Shown in pieces: positions 26,390 to 35,276 of a stretch of 53,570 bases of DNA. Source of the stretch: Oceaniglobus roseus (GTDB lineage Bacteria > Pseudomonadota > Alphaproteobacteria > Rhodobacterales > Rhodobacteraceae); NCBI RefSeq assembly GCF_002869745.1, contig NZ_PNOS01000035.1:1-53570 (forward strand), read 5' to 3'. A program made the position numbers and the translations under genes. Position 1 is the first letter of the stretch, and every line of letters begins with the position of its first letter. The notes beneath the pieces were generated by a model. The model did no database searches and was not told where the DNA came from. It worked only from the letters and a program-made list of their open reading frames with translations.

Positions 26390-27175
26390 TTATCGGCCTA
26401 GCGTCTCGACCATCCGGCGCACCGCCGCGACATCCCAGCGAAGGATGTCGTCGTCGTCGATTCCCTTGCGCAGGAGCGATGTGCTGACAACCACACCGTC
26501 GGCCTCGGCCAAGGCGGTGGCGATGTTGTCGGCGTCGATGCCCCCGCCGATGAACAGCGGCCGCTTCACGCCCGCCGCCCGCACCGCGGCGACCTTCGCG
26601 CGGCTGTCGTCGAAGGAGGATCCGGTCAGCACGATGGCATCCGCGCCCATGTTCTGCGCCCATCCGGCGGCGGTGGCGTCGTCCACCCGGCTGAGCGGAA
26701 CCGAGGTCCGGTCGTGCACGTCGGCCATGATGGCGATGTCGGGTCGCGCCAACTCTTCGCGGCAGGCCGCGGCCTCGACGGATAGCGCATTTCGCGTCCC
26801 TTCGGCATTGACCGAGGTGCCGACGAAGACCTTCAGCCGCACGAAGTCCGCCCCGCAGGCATCGGCGATGGTGAGCGGCGCGACGGCATCATGGGCCTGC
26901 ACGATGATCCCCAGCGCGACGTCCGGGTGCGCCTGCTTGAACATGCGGCCCAGCACGGACATCCGCGCGATGGTGCGCTGGCCGGCCGCGCCGGTCTGGC
27001 GCGTCTCGTCCTGGATCTTGATCGCCCTGATGCCGCCCGCGACGAAGGCTTCGGCATTGGCCAGCAGGTAATCCTCGTACCATGACATCGGCATGACGTC
27101 CGGGCCGCGGAAGGGCGGAAACTGCAGCGCGGCGATGACGTCGGGCAAGCGGGCGGGAGAGTTTGGCAAGGGCAT
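26390..27175 (-). CDS. BtpA/SgcQ-family protein
   Basis: 261 residues, predicted TIM barrel. Family features: LQFPPFRGPDVMPMSWYEDY, AGGIRAIKIQDETRQTG, ALGIIVQAHDAVAPLTIADA, ADFVRLKVFVGTSV, IMADVHDRTS and ADAIVLTGSSFDD, then FIGGGIDADNIATAL, a phosphate-binding-like end. BtpA was named from a photosystem I biogenesis phenotype in cyanobacteria; SgcQ sits in a sugar operon of enterobacteria. Here it is divergent from the DeoR regulator of a catabolic island, so a metabolic role (aldolase- or lyase-like) is more likely. Reaction unknown. Confidence 0.85.
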   Translation of the reverse strand: MPLPNSPARLPDVIAALQFPPFRGPDVMPMSWYEDYLLANAEAFVAGGIRAIKIQDETRQTGAAGQRTIARMSVLGRMFKQAHPDVALGIIVQAHDAVAPLTIADACGADFVRLKVFVGTSVNAEGTRNALSVEAAACREELARPDIAIMADVHDRTSVPLSRVDDATAAGWAQNMGADAIVLTGSSFDDSRAKVAAVRAAGVKRPLFIGGGIDADNIATALAEADGVVVSTSLLRKGIDDDDILRWDVAAVRRMVETLGR

Positions 27176-27289
27176 CGGTCCTCGATTTTCGGCTGAACGG
27201 AGCGCATCGCGAATGGAGGATGGACTCCCTGCGACTATCGGCTAGCCTGACCTCCGGGCCCGTCTTGTCAATACCAAAAGGTTTTCTCT

Positions 27290-28063
27290 ATGCCGACTTT
27301 GAAAGCAATGCAAAGACACCGGCAGATCGTCGAACTGCTGGGCGCCGAGGGGCGGCTGGACGTGATGGACCTGACGGACCGGCTTGGCGTGTCCTCGGTC
27401 ACGGTGCGCGCGGACCTGCTGTTTCTCGAGAAGGCGCAGGTGCTGCGGCGGGTGCGCGGCGGCGCCATCGCGATGCAGCCCAGCCGCTACGAGCGGCCTG
27501 TCGACCTCAACGCCTCCCTGCGCGGCGCCGAGAAGGACGCCATCGCCGCCATCGCCGCCGACATGATCCGCGACGGCGAGACGATCCTGATGGACACCGG
27601 CTCGACCATCGCGGCCCTTGTCGGCTTCATCCCGGACAAGCTGACCGATCTTGCCGTCGTCACCAACTCGCTCAACGTCGCCGTCGAGCTGTCGTCGCGC
27701 CCGAACGTGACCGTCATCGTCACCGGGGGTACCGTCCGGCCCAAGCTGAACTCGCTCGTCTCCCCCTTCGGCACGCTGCTGCTGGACCGGATCAACGCCG
27801 ACGTCGCCTTCATCAGCTGCGCCGGCGTGGACACCGAGAAGGGGTTCACCAACAGCAACTGGCACGAGGCCGAGATCAAGCAGAAGATGATGGCCGCGGC
27901 GAGCCGGGTGATCGTGCTCGCCGATCATTCGAAGCTGAAGCATGTCGCCACCGCGAAGATTGCCGACCTCGACGCGGTGGACCTGCTGATCACCGACCAG
28001 GGCGCGTCGCCCTCGGTGATAAAGGAGCTTCGCGCGGCGGGACTTGAAGTCGTCGTGGCATAA
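27290..28063 (+). CDS. DeoR-family transcriptional regulator
   Basis: 257 residues. N-terminal winged helix (RHRQIVELLGAEGRLDVMDL then RLGVSSVTVRADLLFLE) and C-terminal sugar-phosphate sensor domain (DGETILMDTGST, VVTNSLNVAVELSS, VIVTGGTVRPKL, VIVLADHSKL). Regulators of this family repress sugar catabolic operons and release DNA on binding a phosphorylated intermediate. Divergent from the BtpA gene and upstream of a SIS/PfkB pair. The candidate operator is the 15-base element at 28078-28092 and 30318-30332. Confidence 0.93.
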   Translation: MPTLKAMQRHRQIVELLGAEGRLDVMDLTDRLGVSSVTVRADLLFLEKAQVLRRVRGGAIAMQPSRYERPVDLNASLRGAEKDAIAAIAADMIRDGETILMDTGSTIAALVGFIPDKLTDLAVVTNSLNVAVELSSRPNVTVIVTGGTVRPKLNSLVSPFGTLLLDRINADVAFISCAGVDTEKGFTNSNWHEAEIKQKMMAAASRVIVLADHSKLKHVATAKIADLDAVDLLITDQGASPSVIKELRAAGLEVVVA

Positions 28064-28077
28064 GCCGACGGCAAAAC

Positions 28078-28092
28078 GAAAGTTTTCGAAAG
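28078..28092. promoter_or_regulatory. candidate DeoR operator, site 1
   Basis: GAAAGTTTTCGAAAG, that is two GAAAG blocks exactly 10 bases apart with an internal TTTCGAAA palindrome. It lies 15 bases after the DeoR stop and about 110 bases before the SIS gene. The exact reverse complement occurs at 30318-30332. Ten-base-spaced CTTTC/GAAAG repeats resemble known DeoR-family sites such as those of AgaR (family knowledge). Confidence 0.55.
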
Positions 28093-28199
28093 TCCTTCCT
28101 TGCCCAGACTTTGCTTGCCTGTTCCCGGGTGACATTGCCAGTATCGGCCCCGAACCGGCGCGCCGCGCCGCAGGGATCAGCAGAGACAGGAGAGACGCC

Positions 28200-29318
28200 T
28201 TGACCCAGGACGCCCAGGCCGCCGCACCGGCAGGCGAAGGTTCCGCAACGCCGATGCACGACGACATCCTTCGCCAGCCGCAGCTGCTCGCCGCGCTGCT
28301 GGAGCGGCGCGGCGAGGTGGAGGGGTTCGCGCAGAGCCACCTTGCGCCGGGGGCGAACGGCAGGCTCCACGCCTACGGCAGCGGCGACGGCTGGTTCGCG
28401 GCGAGGGCCGCCCTTGCCGGTCAGTCGGCCGGTGGCCGGCCCGCGCAGGCCTGGGGCAGCATGGACTTCCTGCTGGGCGTCGCCCCGGGCCTTTCGGCCG
28501 AGGACCGCGTGCTGGGCATCACCATGTCGGGCGGCGTCGATCGCAGCCTGCAATCGGCCGAGGCGGCCCTGGCGCACGGCCCGATCGCGGCCCTGCTGAC
28601 CAACCGCGACGGCGGCCGGGTCGGCGCCCTGGGCCTGCCGCGGTTCGAGCTGGGGATCGAGGACGTCGGCAAGTTCCTCTGCGGCACGTCGAGCTATACC
28701 GCGACGGTTCTGGCGCTGTCCCTCGCCTGCGACGCCGCGCCCCTGCCCGGCGCGCTGGCCTCCGCCCTGCCCGACCTTCCCGCCATGATCGCACGCGCCG
28801 ACGCGCAGGCCCGCGAGATCGCACAAGCGACGTCCGGCGGCCTCGACGGCATCCGCATCCTCGGGACCGGCACCGCGGTGGCGACCGCGGATTACGGCGC
28901 GGCCAAGATGGTGGAAGTCACGACAGTGAACGCCTGGAGCGACGAGCTGGAGGAGTTCGCCCACCGGCAGTACTGGGCCCTGAAGCGCGGCGAGGTGGTG
29001 GTCCTCCTGCCCCATGACGCCCGTGCCGCGCGCTTCGCCACGGCCTCGGCCGAAGCCCTGAACCGGCTTGGCATCGCGACGGTTTCGGTCGAATCCGGCG
29101 ACACCCCGGTGCCGGACGCGACCCATCGCATCGCGGTGCCGGGACCGGCGGCGGCGCTGCCGATCACGCAGGCCATAGCGTTGCAGCTGCTGGCCTACCG
29201 GCTGGGCCGCGCGAACGGGACGGATCCCGACCGGCGGCTCCACCTCAAGGACGACACCCGGAAGTTCACCGTCTCTCGGCTCCTGACCCGGCGGTCGCTG
29301 GTCGGCACGGGAGAGTGA
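28200..29318 (+). CDS. SIS-domain sugar isomerase/deglycase-like protein (pair 1)
   Basis: 372 residues from TTG 28200, chosen because GGAGAG stands 5 nt upstream; an ATG at 28254 is the alternative. Two SIS domains: AYGSGDGWFAAR and ITMSGGVDRSLQSAEAAL in the first, ILGTGTAVATADYGAAKMVE in the second, with the active-site-like DELEEFAH typical of fructosamine-6-phosphate deglycase/GlmS-type isomerases. Cytoplasmic. Followed by a PfkB kinase 4 bases later, a pairing that recalls FrlB-FrlD. Substrate inferred only as a phosphorylated amino or Amadori sugar. Confidence 0.82.
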   Translation: MTQDAQAAAPAGEGSATPMHDDILRQPQLLAALLERRGEVEGFAQSHLAPGANGRLHAYGSGDGWFAARAALAGQSAGGRPAQAWGSMDFLLGVAPGLSAEDRVLGITMSGGVDRSLQSAEAALAHGPIAALLTNRDGGRVGALGLPRFELGIEDVGKFLCGTSSYTATVLALSLACDAAPLPGALASALPDLPAMIARADAQAREIAQATSGGLDGIRILGTGTAVATADYGAAKMVEVTTVNAWSDELEEFAHRQYWALKRGEVVVLLPHDARAARFATASAEALNRLGIATVSVESGDTPVPDATHRIAVPGPAAALPITQAIALQLLAYRLGRANGTDPDRRLHLKDDTRKFTVSRLLTRRSLVGTGE

Positions 29319-29322
29319 GGCC

Positions 29323-30162
29323 GTGCGCCCGGTGATGGACATCGTCGGCTACGCCTCGATCGACCGGATCGAGACCGGGGGCCGGTCCTTCGAATGCGTG
29401 GGCGGCGCGGCGATCTATGCCGCGCTGTCCGCCGTCCGCCTCGGGGTGACACCGCGCCTCTGCATCGCCGTCGGGGAGGATTTTCCCGACAGCTGGCTGC
29501 ACCGGCTCGCCGCGCTCGGCATCGACACCGGGCGGGTGGACCGGCGGCAGGGTCCCTCGCGCCGCACCCGGCTGCGCTATGGACAGGGCGAGGCGCGGCA
29601 GGACAGCGCAAGCCGCTCGGACGAATGGTGGGCGCGCCCCCTCGCCCTTGCCCCGCCGCTGCCTCCGGAGGGCGGGGCGGTCACCCTGCTCTGCCCCCTG
29701 CCGCCCGAGCGCGTGGCGGAGATGCGCGCGGCGTGCGGCGGCCTGCTCGTCGCGGACACGAGCGAGGTCTTCGCGGCCCGCGGCGCCCCCGTCCTCGACC
29801 TGCTCCGCGGCGTGGACGTCTTCGCGCCCAGCCTCGACGAGGCGCAGCTGCTGACCGGCGAAACCGAGGACGCCGCGATCCTCAGCAAGCTGTCGCGGGT
29901 CGCGCCGCGGATCATCCTGAAGCGCGGAACGAGAGGGCTCATGGCCTTGCAGGATGGCAGGACGACCCTCCACGAATCGCCTCCGGAACCTGCCGTGGAT
30001 CCGACCGGCGCCGGCGATGCCTGCATCGGGGCGATCGCCGCCGCAATCGCGCTCGGCCTCGGCGTGGAAGAACAGTTGGCCGCCGGCGCCAGCGCGGGCG
30101 CCCTGACGGTCGGCCGGCCGGGACCGGAAGCCTTGGGATGGCGCTCAAACGAACAGGCCTGA
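29323..30162 (+). CDS. PfkB-family carbohydrate kinase (pair 1)
   Basis: 279 residues from GTG 29323 (ATG at 29335 is an alternative). PfkB motifs: early GGAAIYAALSAVRLG and the ATP/anion-hole motif DPTGAGDACIGA near the C-terminus. Shorter than ribokinase. Predicted to phosphorylate a sugar-containing substrate for the adjacent SIS protein. Last gene of the first plus-strand unit of the island. Confidence 0.85.
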   Translation: MRPVMDIVGYASIDRIETGGRSFECVGGAAIYAALSAVRLGVTPRLCIAVGEDFPDSWLHRLAALGIDTGRVDRRQGPSRRTRLRYGQGEARQDSASRSDEWWARPLALAPPLPPEGGAVTLLCPLPPERVAEMRAACGGLLVADTSEVFAARGAPVLDLLRGVDVFAPSLDEAQLLTGETEDAAILSKLSRVAPRIILKRGTRGLMALQDGRTTLHESPPEPAVDPTGAGDACIGAIAAAIALGLGVEEQLAAGASAGALTVGRPGPEALGWRSNEQA

Positions 30163-30260
30163 CTTAACTTTGGGCGGTTCTGAAAAATTATCCTCCCGGA
30201 GGAAGGACGGGCGCGACCGCCGAGAGTTGCCCCACCCCCCGGACGAAAGCCTTTCCTGCC

Positions 30261-30272
30261 TTTGCTATAATG
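30261..30272 (+). promoter_or_regulatory. extended -10 promoter of the transporter/amidohydrolase operon
   Basis: TTTGCTATAATG contains TG-n-TATAAT (TATAAT at 30266-30271), the best promoter element seen in the window, about 140 bases before the amidohydrolase start. No clear -35 is needed for extended -10 promoters. GAAAGCCTTTC just upstream (30246-30255) and CTTTC repeats downstream (30318-30346) flank it. Confidence 0.55.
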
Positions 30273-30317
30273 CCTGTTCGGCCTTGGGTGCGGCCGGAAA
30301 TGGCCGCCCTCGAGATT

Positions 30318-30346
30318 CTTTCGAAAACTTTCTTGAACGGGCTTTC
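30318..30346. promoter_or_regulatory. candidate DeoR operator, site 2
   Basis: CTTTCGAAAACTTTC at 30318-30332 is the exact reverse complement of the site at 28078-28092. A third CTTTC follows at 30342-30346. It lies about 40-75 bases downstream of the predicted transcription start, where a repressor would block elongation. Confidence 0.55.
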
Positions 30347-30412
30347 CGTAATTTTTCTTGCCGAATGGCATTCCTTCTCGAACACTCGTCGCAACGGTGA
30401 GGATGGACGGCA

Positions 30413-31903
30413 ATGATCGAGAGAGTGAAGGCGCGCTGGGTTCTGGACGGGACGGACGACTCGCACCGCCTGATCCCTGACGGCGAGGTCCTTTTCGACG
30501 GCGACACCATCCTCCACGTCGGCCCGGCAAGCGACCGTCCCGCAGACCGGACCACCGATTGCGGCCGGGTCCTGATCGCGCCGGGATTCGTGGACCTGAA
30601 CGCCTTGGCCGATGTGGACACCACGATCCTCGGCGTCGGGGCGCCGCGCGACGGCCGCGACACCGCCTGGAGCCGTGCCTATGCCGAAGGCGCGCGCCGC
30701 GACGTTCTGGACGCGGCCGAGCGGGAAACCTCGGTGCGCATCGTGTTCGCGCAACTGCTCGCCTCCGGCATCACCACCGCCCTGCCTGTCACTTCGCTGC
30801 TGTTCCGCGAATGGGCCGAGAGCGGGGACGAGTTCTGCCGGATCGCCGAGATCGGCCAGGAGATCGGGCTGCGCCTTTGCCTCGGCCCGAGCTTCCGCAG
30901 TTCCGTGAACGTGGTGGAAGCGGACGGCAGCTTCGGACAGTACAGCCGGGACGACCTCGGGCGCGCCGGCCTCGACGAGGCCGTGGCCTTCATCCGCGAC
31001 TGCCGCGACATCGGCCCGCTCGTCACCGGGCTCCTGGTGCCCTCGACCATCGACACCTGTTCCGACGATCTTCTGCACGCCACGGCGGCGGCGGCGCGCG
31101 ACCTTGGCGTGCCGTTCCGCCTCCATTGCTGCCAGTCCCTGCGCGAAGCCGAAATCCTCTGGAAGCGCTCCGGACGCTCGTCGATCGGCCATCTCGCGGA
31201 TCTCGGCGTACTCGGGCCGAACGCTCTGCTGCCCCATGCCGTGAACCTCGGCGGCCCCGAGGCGCGGCCCGATCTCGTGGCCGGGGACATCGACCTCCTG
31301 GCACAGAGCGGCGCGGTCGTCGTGCATTGTCCGCTGGTGATCGGCCGCGGCGGCCGGCGGCTGAAGTCCTTCGGCGCCTTCCGCGCGCGCGGCATCGCCA
31401 TCGGGCTCGGCACCGACACCGCGCCGCCGGACATGCTGATGAACCTGCAGATGGGGCTGGCCATGGGCCGGGTGGACGACGGCGACAGGGCAAGCCCCGC
31501 CGCGCTGTTCCACGCCGCGACCATCGGCGCGGCGGATGCCATCGGGCGTCCGGACCTCGGGCGGCTGGCCGCGGGCAAGCGCGCCGACATCGTGGCCTGG
31601 GACCTGTCAGACCCTGCGGTGCAGCCCGTCTTCGATCCGCTCGAGGCGCTGTTCCTGATGCCGCCCGGACGGCGCGCCCGCCACGTCTGGGTCGGCGGCG
31701 CCGCCTCGGTGACCGGGTTCTCGCCCGTCGCCGCGCTGCCGAAGGATCCCGCGGGCGAGATCGAGCGGATCTTCTCGAAGCTCCTTCACAGCTACGGCGA
31801 GCGGAACTGGCGCGGCCTCGACGCCGCGGCGATCTTCCCGCCCTCGCGTACCCCGACGACACCCACAAGAAACGACACCCAGCAACAGAGAGGAACGAAA
31901 TAG
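30413..31903 (+). CDS. amidohydrolase-superfamily protein lacking the HxH metal motif
   Basis: 496 residues. Overall chlorohydrolase/deaminase-type layout: beta-sandwich start, IAPGFVDL at the first barrel strand, VPFRLHCCQS, ALLPHAVNL, VVHCPLVIG, GIAIGLGTDTAPPDML and the C-terminal LAAGKRADIVAWDL. The first-strand motif, normally H-x-H directly after GFVDL, is N63-A64-L65. The later His residues and the TDT Asp are kept. So either an altered metal site or no hydrolysis. First gene of the operon that includes the dipeptide-type transporter, directly followed by its binding protein. Confidence 0.85.
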   Translation: MIERVKARWVLDGTDDSHRLIPDGEVLFDGDTILHVGPASDRPADRTTDCGRVLIAPGFVDLNALADVDTTILGVGAPRDGRDTAWSRAYAEGARRDVLDAAERETSVRIVFAQLLASGITTALPVTSLLFREWAESGDEFCRIAEIGQEIGLRLCLGPSFRSSVNVVEADGSFGQYSRDDLGRAGLDEAVAFIRDCRDIGPLVTGLLVPSTIDTCSDDLLHATAAAARDLGVPFRLHCCQSLREAEILWKRSGRSSIGHLADLGVLGPNALLPHAVNLGGPEARPDLVAGDIDLLAQSGAVVVHCPLVIGRGGRRLKSFGAFRARGIAIGLGTDTAPPDMLMNLQMGLAMGRVDDGDRASPAALFHAATIGAADAIGRPDLGRLAAGKRADIVAWDLSDPAVQPVFDPLEALFLMPPGRRARHVWVGGAASVTGFSPVAALPKDPAGEIERIFSKLLHSYGERNWRGLDAAAIFPPSRTPTTPTRNDTQQQRGTK

Positions 31904-31904
31904 G

Positions 31905-33434
31905 ATGTTCAGAAAGACTTCATCGCGGTTGGCCCGGCAGCTGATGCTGTCCTCGGCCGTCGCCCTGACCATGGCCGCCGCGCTGCCCGCCCCGACTTGG
32001 GCGCAGGACAACGAGACGATCACCATCGCGTCGGCCAACGATGTCATCAGCCTCGATCCGCACATGCTGAACTCGAACCATCCCACCGGCTCGGTAATCT
32101 GGTCGATCTTCGACAGCCTGGTGCGCCGCGCCCCCGACGGCACGCCCGAGCCCCGGCTGGCCACCTCCTGGGAGCGAATGGACGACGTGACCTGGCGCTT
32201 CCACCTGCGCGAGGGCGTGACCTTCACCAACGGCGAGCCGTTCAACGCCGAGGCGGTGAAGGTCAACTTCGAGCGGATGAACACCGCGCCCTTCTCGACC
32301 TACCAGCAGCTGCACGACCAGACCGGCCTGAAAGAGGTCAACGTCATCGACGACTACACGATCGACCTCGTGACCGAGGCGCCGACGGTCAACATGCTGT
32401 ACTGGCTGGCCGAGGCCTTCATCAGCGCGCCGAAGTACATGACCGAAAGCGCGCCCGACAAGGTGGCGAACGAACCCGTCGGCTCCGGCCCCTACAAGCT
32501 CGAGTCCTGGCAGCGCGACGACCGCCTGACCCTGACCGTGAACGAGGATTACTGGGGCGAGGCGCCGGATGCGGAAACCGTCGTCTTCCGCGTGGTGCCC
32601 GAGACCTCGTCGCGGCTGAACGAGCTGCGCGCGGGCACCGCCGACATCGCCGTCGACATCACCCCCGACATCGCCGGTCAGGCCGACAGCGACATCAGCA
32701 GCGCGGTCTACGTCGAAGGCCTGCGCAAGATGCACATGGGCATCAACCTCAACGGCGAACAGCCCGCGCTGAAGGATCCGAAGGTCCGGCAGGCCCTGAA
32801 CCACGCCGTCGACGTCGACACGATCATCACCGCGCTTCTCGACGGCAAGACGGTGCCGATCCCCTCGATCGTCAACCCGCCGAACAACAACCCCGACCTG
32901 AAGCGGTTCGAGTACGATCCCGAGAAGGCGCGCGCCCTGCTGGCCGAGGCGGGTTATCCCGACGGCTTCCCGCTGACGATCCAGTATTCCACCCGCTATG
33001 CCGGCGGCAAGGAAGTGTCCGAGGTGGTCGCCTCCTACCTCTCCGAGGTGGGGATCCAGCCCACGGTCGAGGCGGTGGAACTGGGCCAGTTCCGCGAGAT
33101 GCTCGCCAACACCAGCACCAAGGGCATCTACTTCATGGGCTGGGCGGCGCTGATCAACCCCTCGGTCGAGCTCGTGATCCTGACCTGCGGCCACGTCGAC
33201 AACTCGTCGGGCTACTGCAACGAGGAATACGATGCGCTGGTCAAGAAGGCCTCGCAGACCCTCGACGACGCCGAGCGCAAGAAGCTCGAGTTCCAGGCGC
33301 AGGAGATCGTCTGGAACGACGCGCCCTGGCTGTACCTGTGGCGCCTGCCGGTGGTCTTCGGCAAGGCGAACAACATCACCTACGATCTGCGGGCCGACAA
33401 CTATGTCGAACCCTACCTGATGATCGTCGAGTAA
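31905..33434 (+). CDS. ABC transporter substrate-binding protein, DppA/OppA type (SBP_bac_5)
   Basis: 509 residues with signal peptide (residues 1-37, ending PAPTWAQ). Family-5 binding-protein features: VISLDPHMLNSNHPTGSVI, TSWERMDDVTWRFHLREGV, GSGPYKLESW, VRQALNHAVDVDTII, and AWDAPWLYLW-like WNDAPWLYLW near the end. Binds a peptide-, nickel-, opine- or glycoconjugate-type ligand; the island context favours a sugar-amine conjugate. Followed by a strong hairpin before the permease genes. Confidence 0.92.
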   Translation: MFRKTSSRLARQLMLSSAVALTMAAALPAPTWAQDNETITIASANDVISLDPHMLNSNHPTGSVIWSIFDSLVRRAPDGTPEPRLATSWERMDDVTWRFHLREGVTFTNGEPFNAEAVKVNFERMNTAPFSTYQQLHDQTGLKEVNVIDDYTIDLVTEAPTVNMLYWLAEAFISAPKYMTESAPDKVANEPVGSGPYKLESWQRDDRLTLTVNEDYWGEAPDAETVVFRVVPETSSRLNELRAGTADIAVDITPDIAGQADSDISSAVYVEGLRKMHMGINLNGEQPALKDPKVRQALNHAVDVDTIITALLDGKTVPIPSIVNPPNNNPDLKRFEYDPEKARALLAEAGYPDGFPLTIQYSTRYAGGKEVSEVVASYLSEVGIQPTVEAVELGQFREMLANTSTKGIYFMGWAALINPSVELVILTCGHVDNSSGYCNEEYDALVKKASQTLDDAERKKLEFQAQEIVWNDAPWLYLWRLPVVFGKANNITYDLRADNYVEPYLMIVE

Positions 33435-33454
33435 AATCCACTGCACGCGACGCC

Positions 33455-33482
33455 GGGTCGGCCGATATGCTTCGGCCGACCC
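33455..33482 (+). terminator. intergenic hairpin after the binding-protein gene
   Basis: Perfect 11-bp stem GGGTCGGCCGA / TCGGCCGACCC around TATGCT, then GATTTCC. Located between the binding-protein stop and the permease start. In such operons a partial terminator or mRNA-stabilising stem gives more binding protein than permease (general knowledge). A hairpin with the same arms is at 46840-46864. Confidence 0.6.
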
Positions 33483-33507
33483 GATTTCCGACAAGGTTTC
33501 TCCCGCA

Positions 33508-34425
33508 ATGCTCCGGTTCCTGCTCCGCCGCCTGTTCATGGCCGTCATCGTCCTTCTGGTCGTCTCCTTCGGGACCTTCATCATCGGCCACCTGACCGGC
33601 GATCCGGTCGAGCTGATGGCCCCCGAGAACGCCACCCGCGAGGCCAAGGACGAGCTGCGCTCCTATCTCGGGCTCGACCGGCCCCTGCTGGTCCAGTACT
33701 TCAGCTTCATCGGCAACGCGCTGCGGGGCGACCTCGGCTTCTCCTTCGTCCAGCAGACCGCGGTCAGCGACCTGATCCTCGAACGCCTGCCCGCCACGCT
33801 GCAACTGGCGGCGACGGGGTTCGTGCTGTCGCTGCTCATCGCGGTGCCGCTTGGCATCTTCATCGCCCTGAACCGCAACACCGTCTGGGATTTCCTGGCG
33901 ACCAGCGTCGCCATGATCGGCCAGTCGGCGCCGAACTTCTGGATCGGGCTGATGCTGATCGCCCTCTTCGCGGTCCAGCTGCGCCTGCTGCCGGTCTCGG
34001 GCTACGGCGGGATCAGCTACCTGATCCTGCCCGCCATCACCATCGCCCTGCAATCGGCCGCGCGCCTGACCCGGCTGATGCGCGCCAGCATGCTCGAGGT
34101 GCTGAACGCGGATTACGTCCGCACCGCCCGCGCCAAGGGGCTGCGCCAGAAGACCGTGCTCTGGGTCCACTCCTTCCGCAACGCCATGATCCCCGTCGTG
34201 ACCATGGCGGGGCTCGAGCTGGCCGAGCTGATCGGCGGCGCCTTCATCACCGAGACGATCTTCGCCTGGCCCGGCGTCGGCCGGCTGGCCGTCAACGCCG
34301 TCTACCAGCGCGACTTCCCGCTGCTGCAAGGCGTCGTGCTGTTCGCGGCGACGGCCTTCGTGCTGATCAACTTCCTTGTCGACCTGCTCTACGTCGTCAT
34401 CGACCCGCGGGTGAAGCTGTCATGA
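33508..34425 (+). CDS. dipeptide-type ABC transporter permease, DppB class
   Basis: 305 residues, six membrane segments. DppB-class signs: FLLRRLFMAVIVLLVVSFGT at the start, YLGLDRPLLVQYF, and the permease loop ADYVRTARAKGLRQKTVLW followed by FRNAMIPVVTM. The end overlaps the next permease start (ATGA). Inner membrane. Confidence 0.93.
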   Translation: MLRFLLRRLFMAVIVLLVVSFGTFIIGHLTGDPVELMAPENATREAKDELRSYLGLDRPLLVQYFSFIGNALRGDLGFSFVQQTAVSDLILERLPATLQLAATGFVLSLLIAVPLGIFIALNRNTVWDFLATSVAMIGQSAPNFWIGLMLIALFAVQLRLLPVSGYGGISYLILPAITIALQSAARLTRLMRASMLEVLNADYVRTARAKGLRQKTVLWVHSFRNAMIPVVTMAGLELAELIGGAFITETIFAWPGVGRLAVNAVYQRDFPLLQGVVLFAATAFVLINFLVDLLYVVIDPRVKLS

Positions 34426-35276
34426 GCCCGCGCTTCCGCCTTCGTCCCGGCCGGCGCGACACGCTCGGCCTCATCGGCGCGACGATCCTGCTTCTGGCGG
34501 CAGGCTGCGCCCTGCTTGCGCCGTGGATCGCGCCCCACGATCCCACCGCGGTCAGCCTGCTGGCGCGGATGAAGCCGCCGATGTGGATCGACGGCGGCTC
34601 CCTCGCCCATCCGCTGGGCACCGACAACCTGGGGCGCGACATCCTCTCGCGGGTGATCTGGGGTTCGCGCATCTCGCTGGCCGTGGGCGTGGCGGCGGTG
34701 ATCGTCGGGGCCAGCATCGGCTCGACCATCGGCATCGTCGCGGGATATTTCGGCGGCTGGATCGACAACATCCTGTCCGTCGTCATCAACGCCCAGCTGT
34801 CCTTCCCCTTCATCCTGCTCGCGATCTTCCTGCTGGCGACCTTCGGCGGCGGCTTCTGGCCCGTGGTCTTCGTCCTCGCCCTCGGCGCATGGGTCAACTA
34901 CGCCCGCGTCGTCCGCGGCATGGTGATGTCGGTGAAGAACCAGGACTATGTCCACGCCGCGATCAGCGTCGGCGTGCCCACGGCCCGCATCCTGCGCACC
35001 ACCGTCCTGCCGAACACGCTTTCGCCCATCGTCGTCGTCGCCAGCTTCTCCATGGCGCAGGCGATCCTGGCCGAGGCCGCGCTGTCCTTCCTCGGGGTCG
35101 GGGTGGACGGGTCGAACCCGTCCTGGGGCGTCATGCTGAACGACGGGCGGGCCTACCTGCAGACGGCCTGGTGGCTGACCGCGATGCCCGGCCTCGCCAT
35201 CGCGCTGACCGTGCTCGGTGGCAACCTCTGCGGCGACTGGCTCCAGGACCGCTTCAACCCGAGGATCGGCAATTGA
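34422..35276 (+). CDS. dipeptide-type ABC transporter permease, DppC class
   Basis: 284 residues, about six membrane segments. DppC-class signs: HPLGTDNLGRDILSRVIWGS, the loop DYVHAAISVGVPTARILRTT, and LSFLGVGVDGSNPSWGVML. The stop overlaps the TTG start of the ATPase gene. Confidence 0.93.
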   Translation: MSPRFRLRPGRRDTLGLIGATILLLAAGCALLAPWIAPHDPTAVSLLARMKPPMWIDGGSLAHPLGTDNLGRDILSRVIWGSRISLAVGVAAVIVGASIGSTIGIVAGYFGGWIDNILSVVINAQLSFPFILLAIFLLATFGGGFWPVVFVLALGAWVNYARVVRGMVMSVKNQDYVHAAISVGVPTARILRTTVLPNTLSPIVVVASFSMAQAILAEAALSFLGVGVDGSNPSWGVMLNDGRAYLQTAWWLTAMPGLAIALTVLGGNLCGDWLQDRFNPRIGN

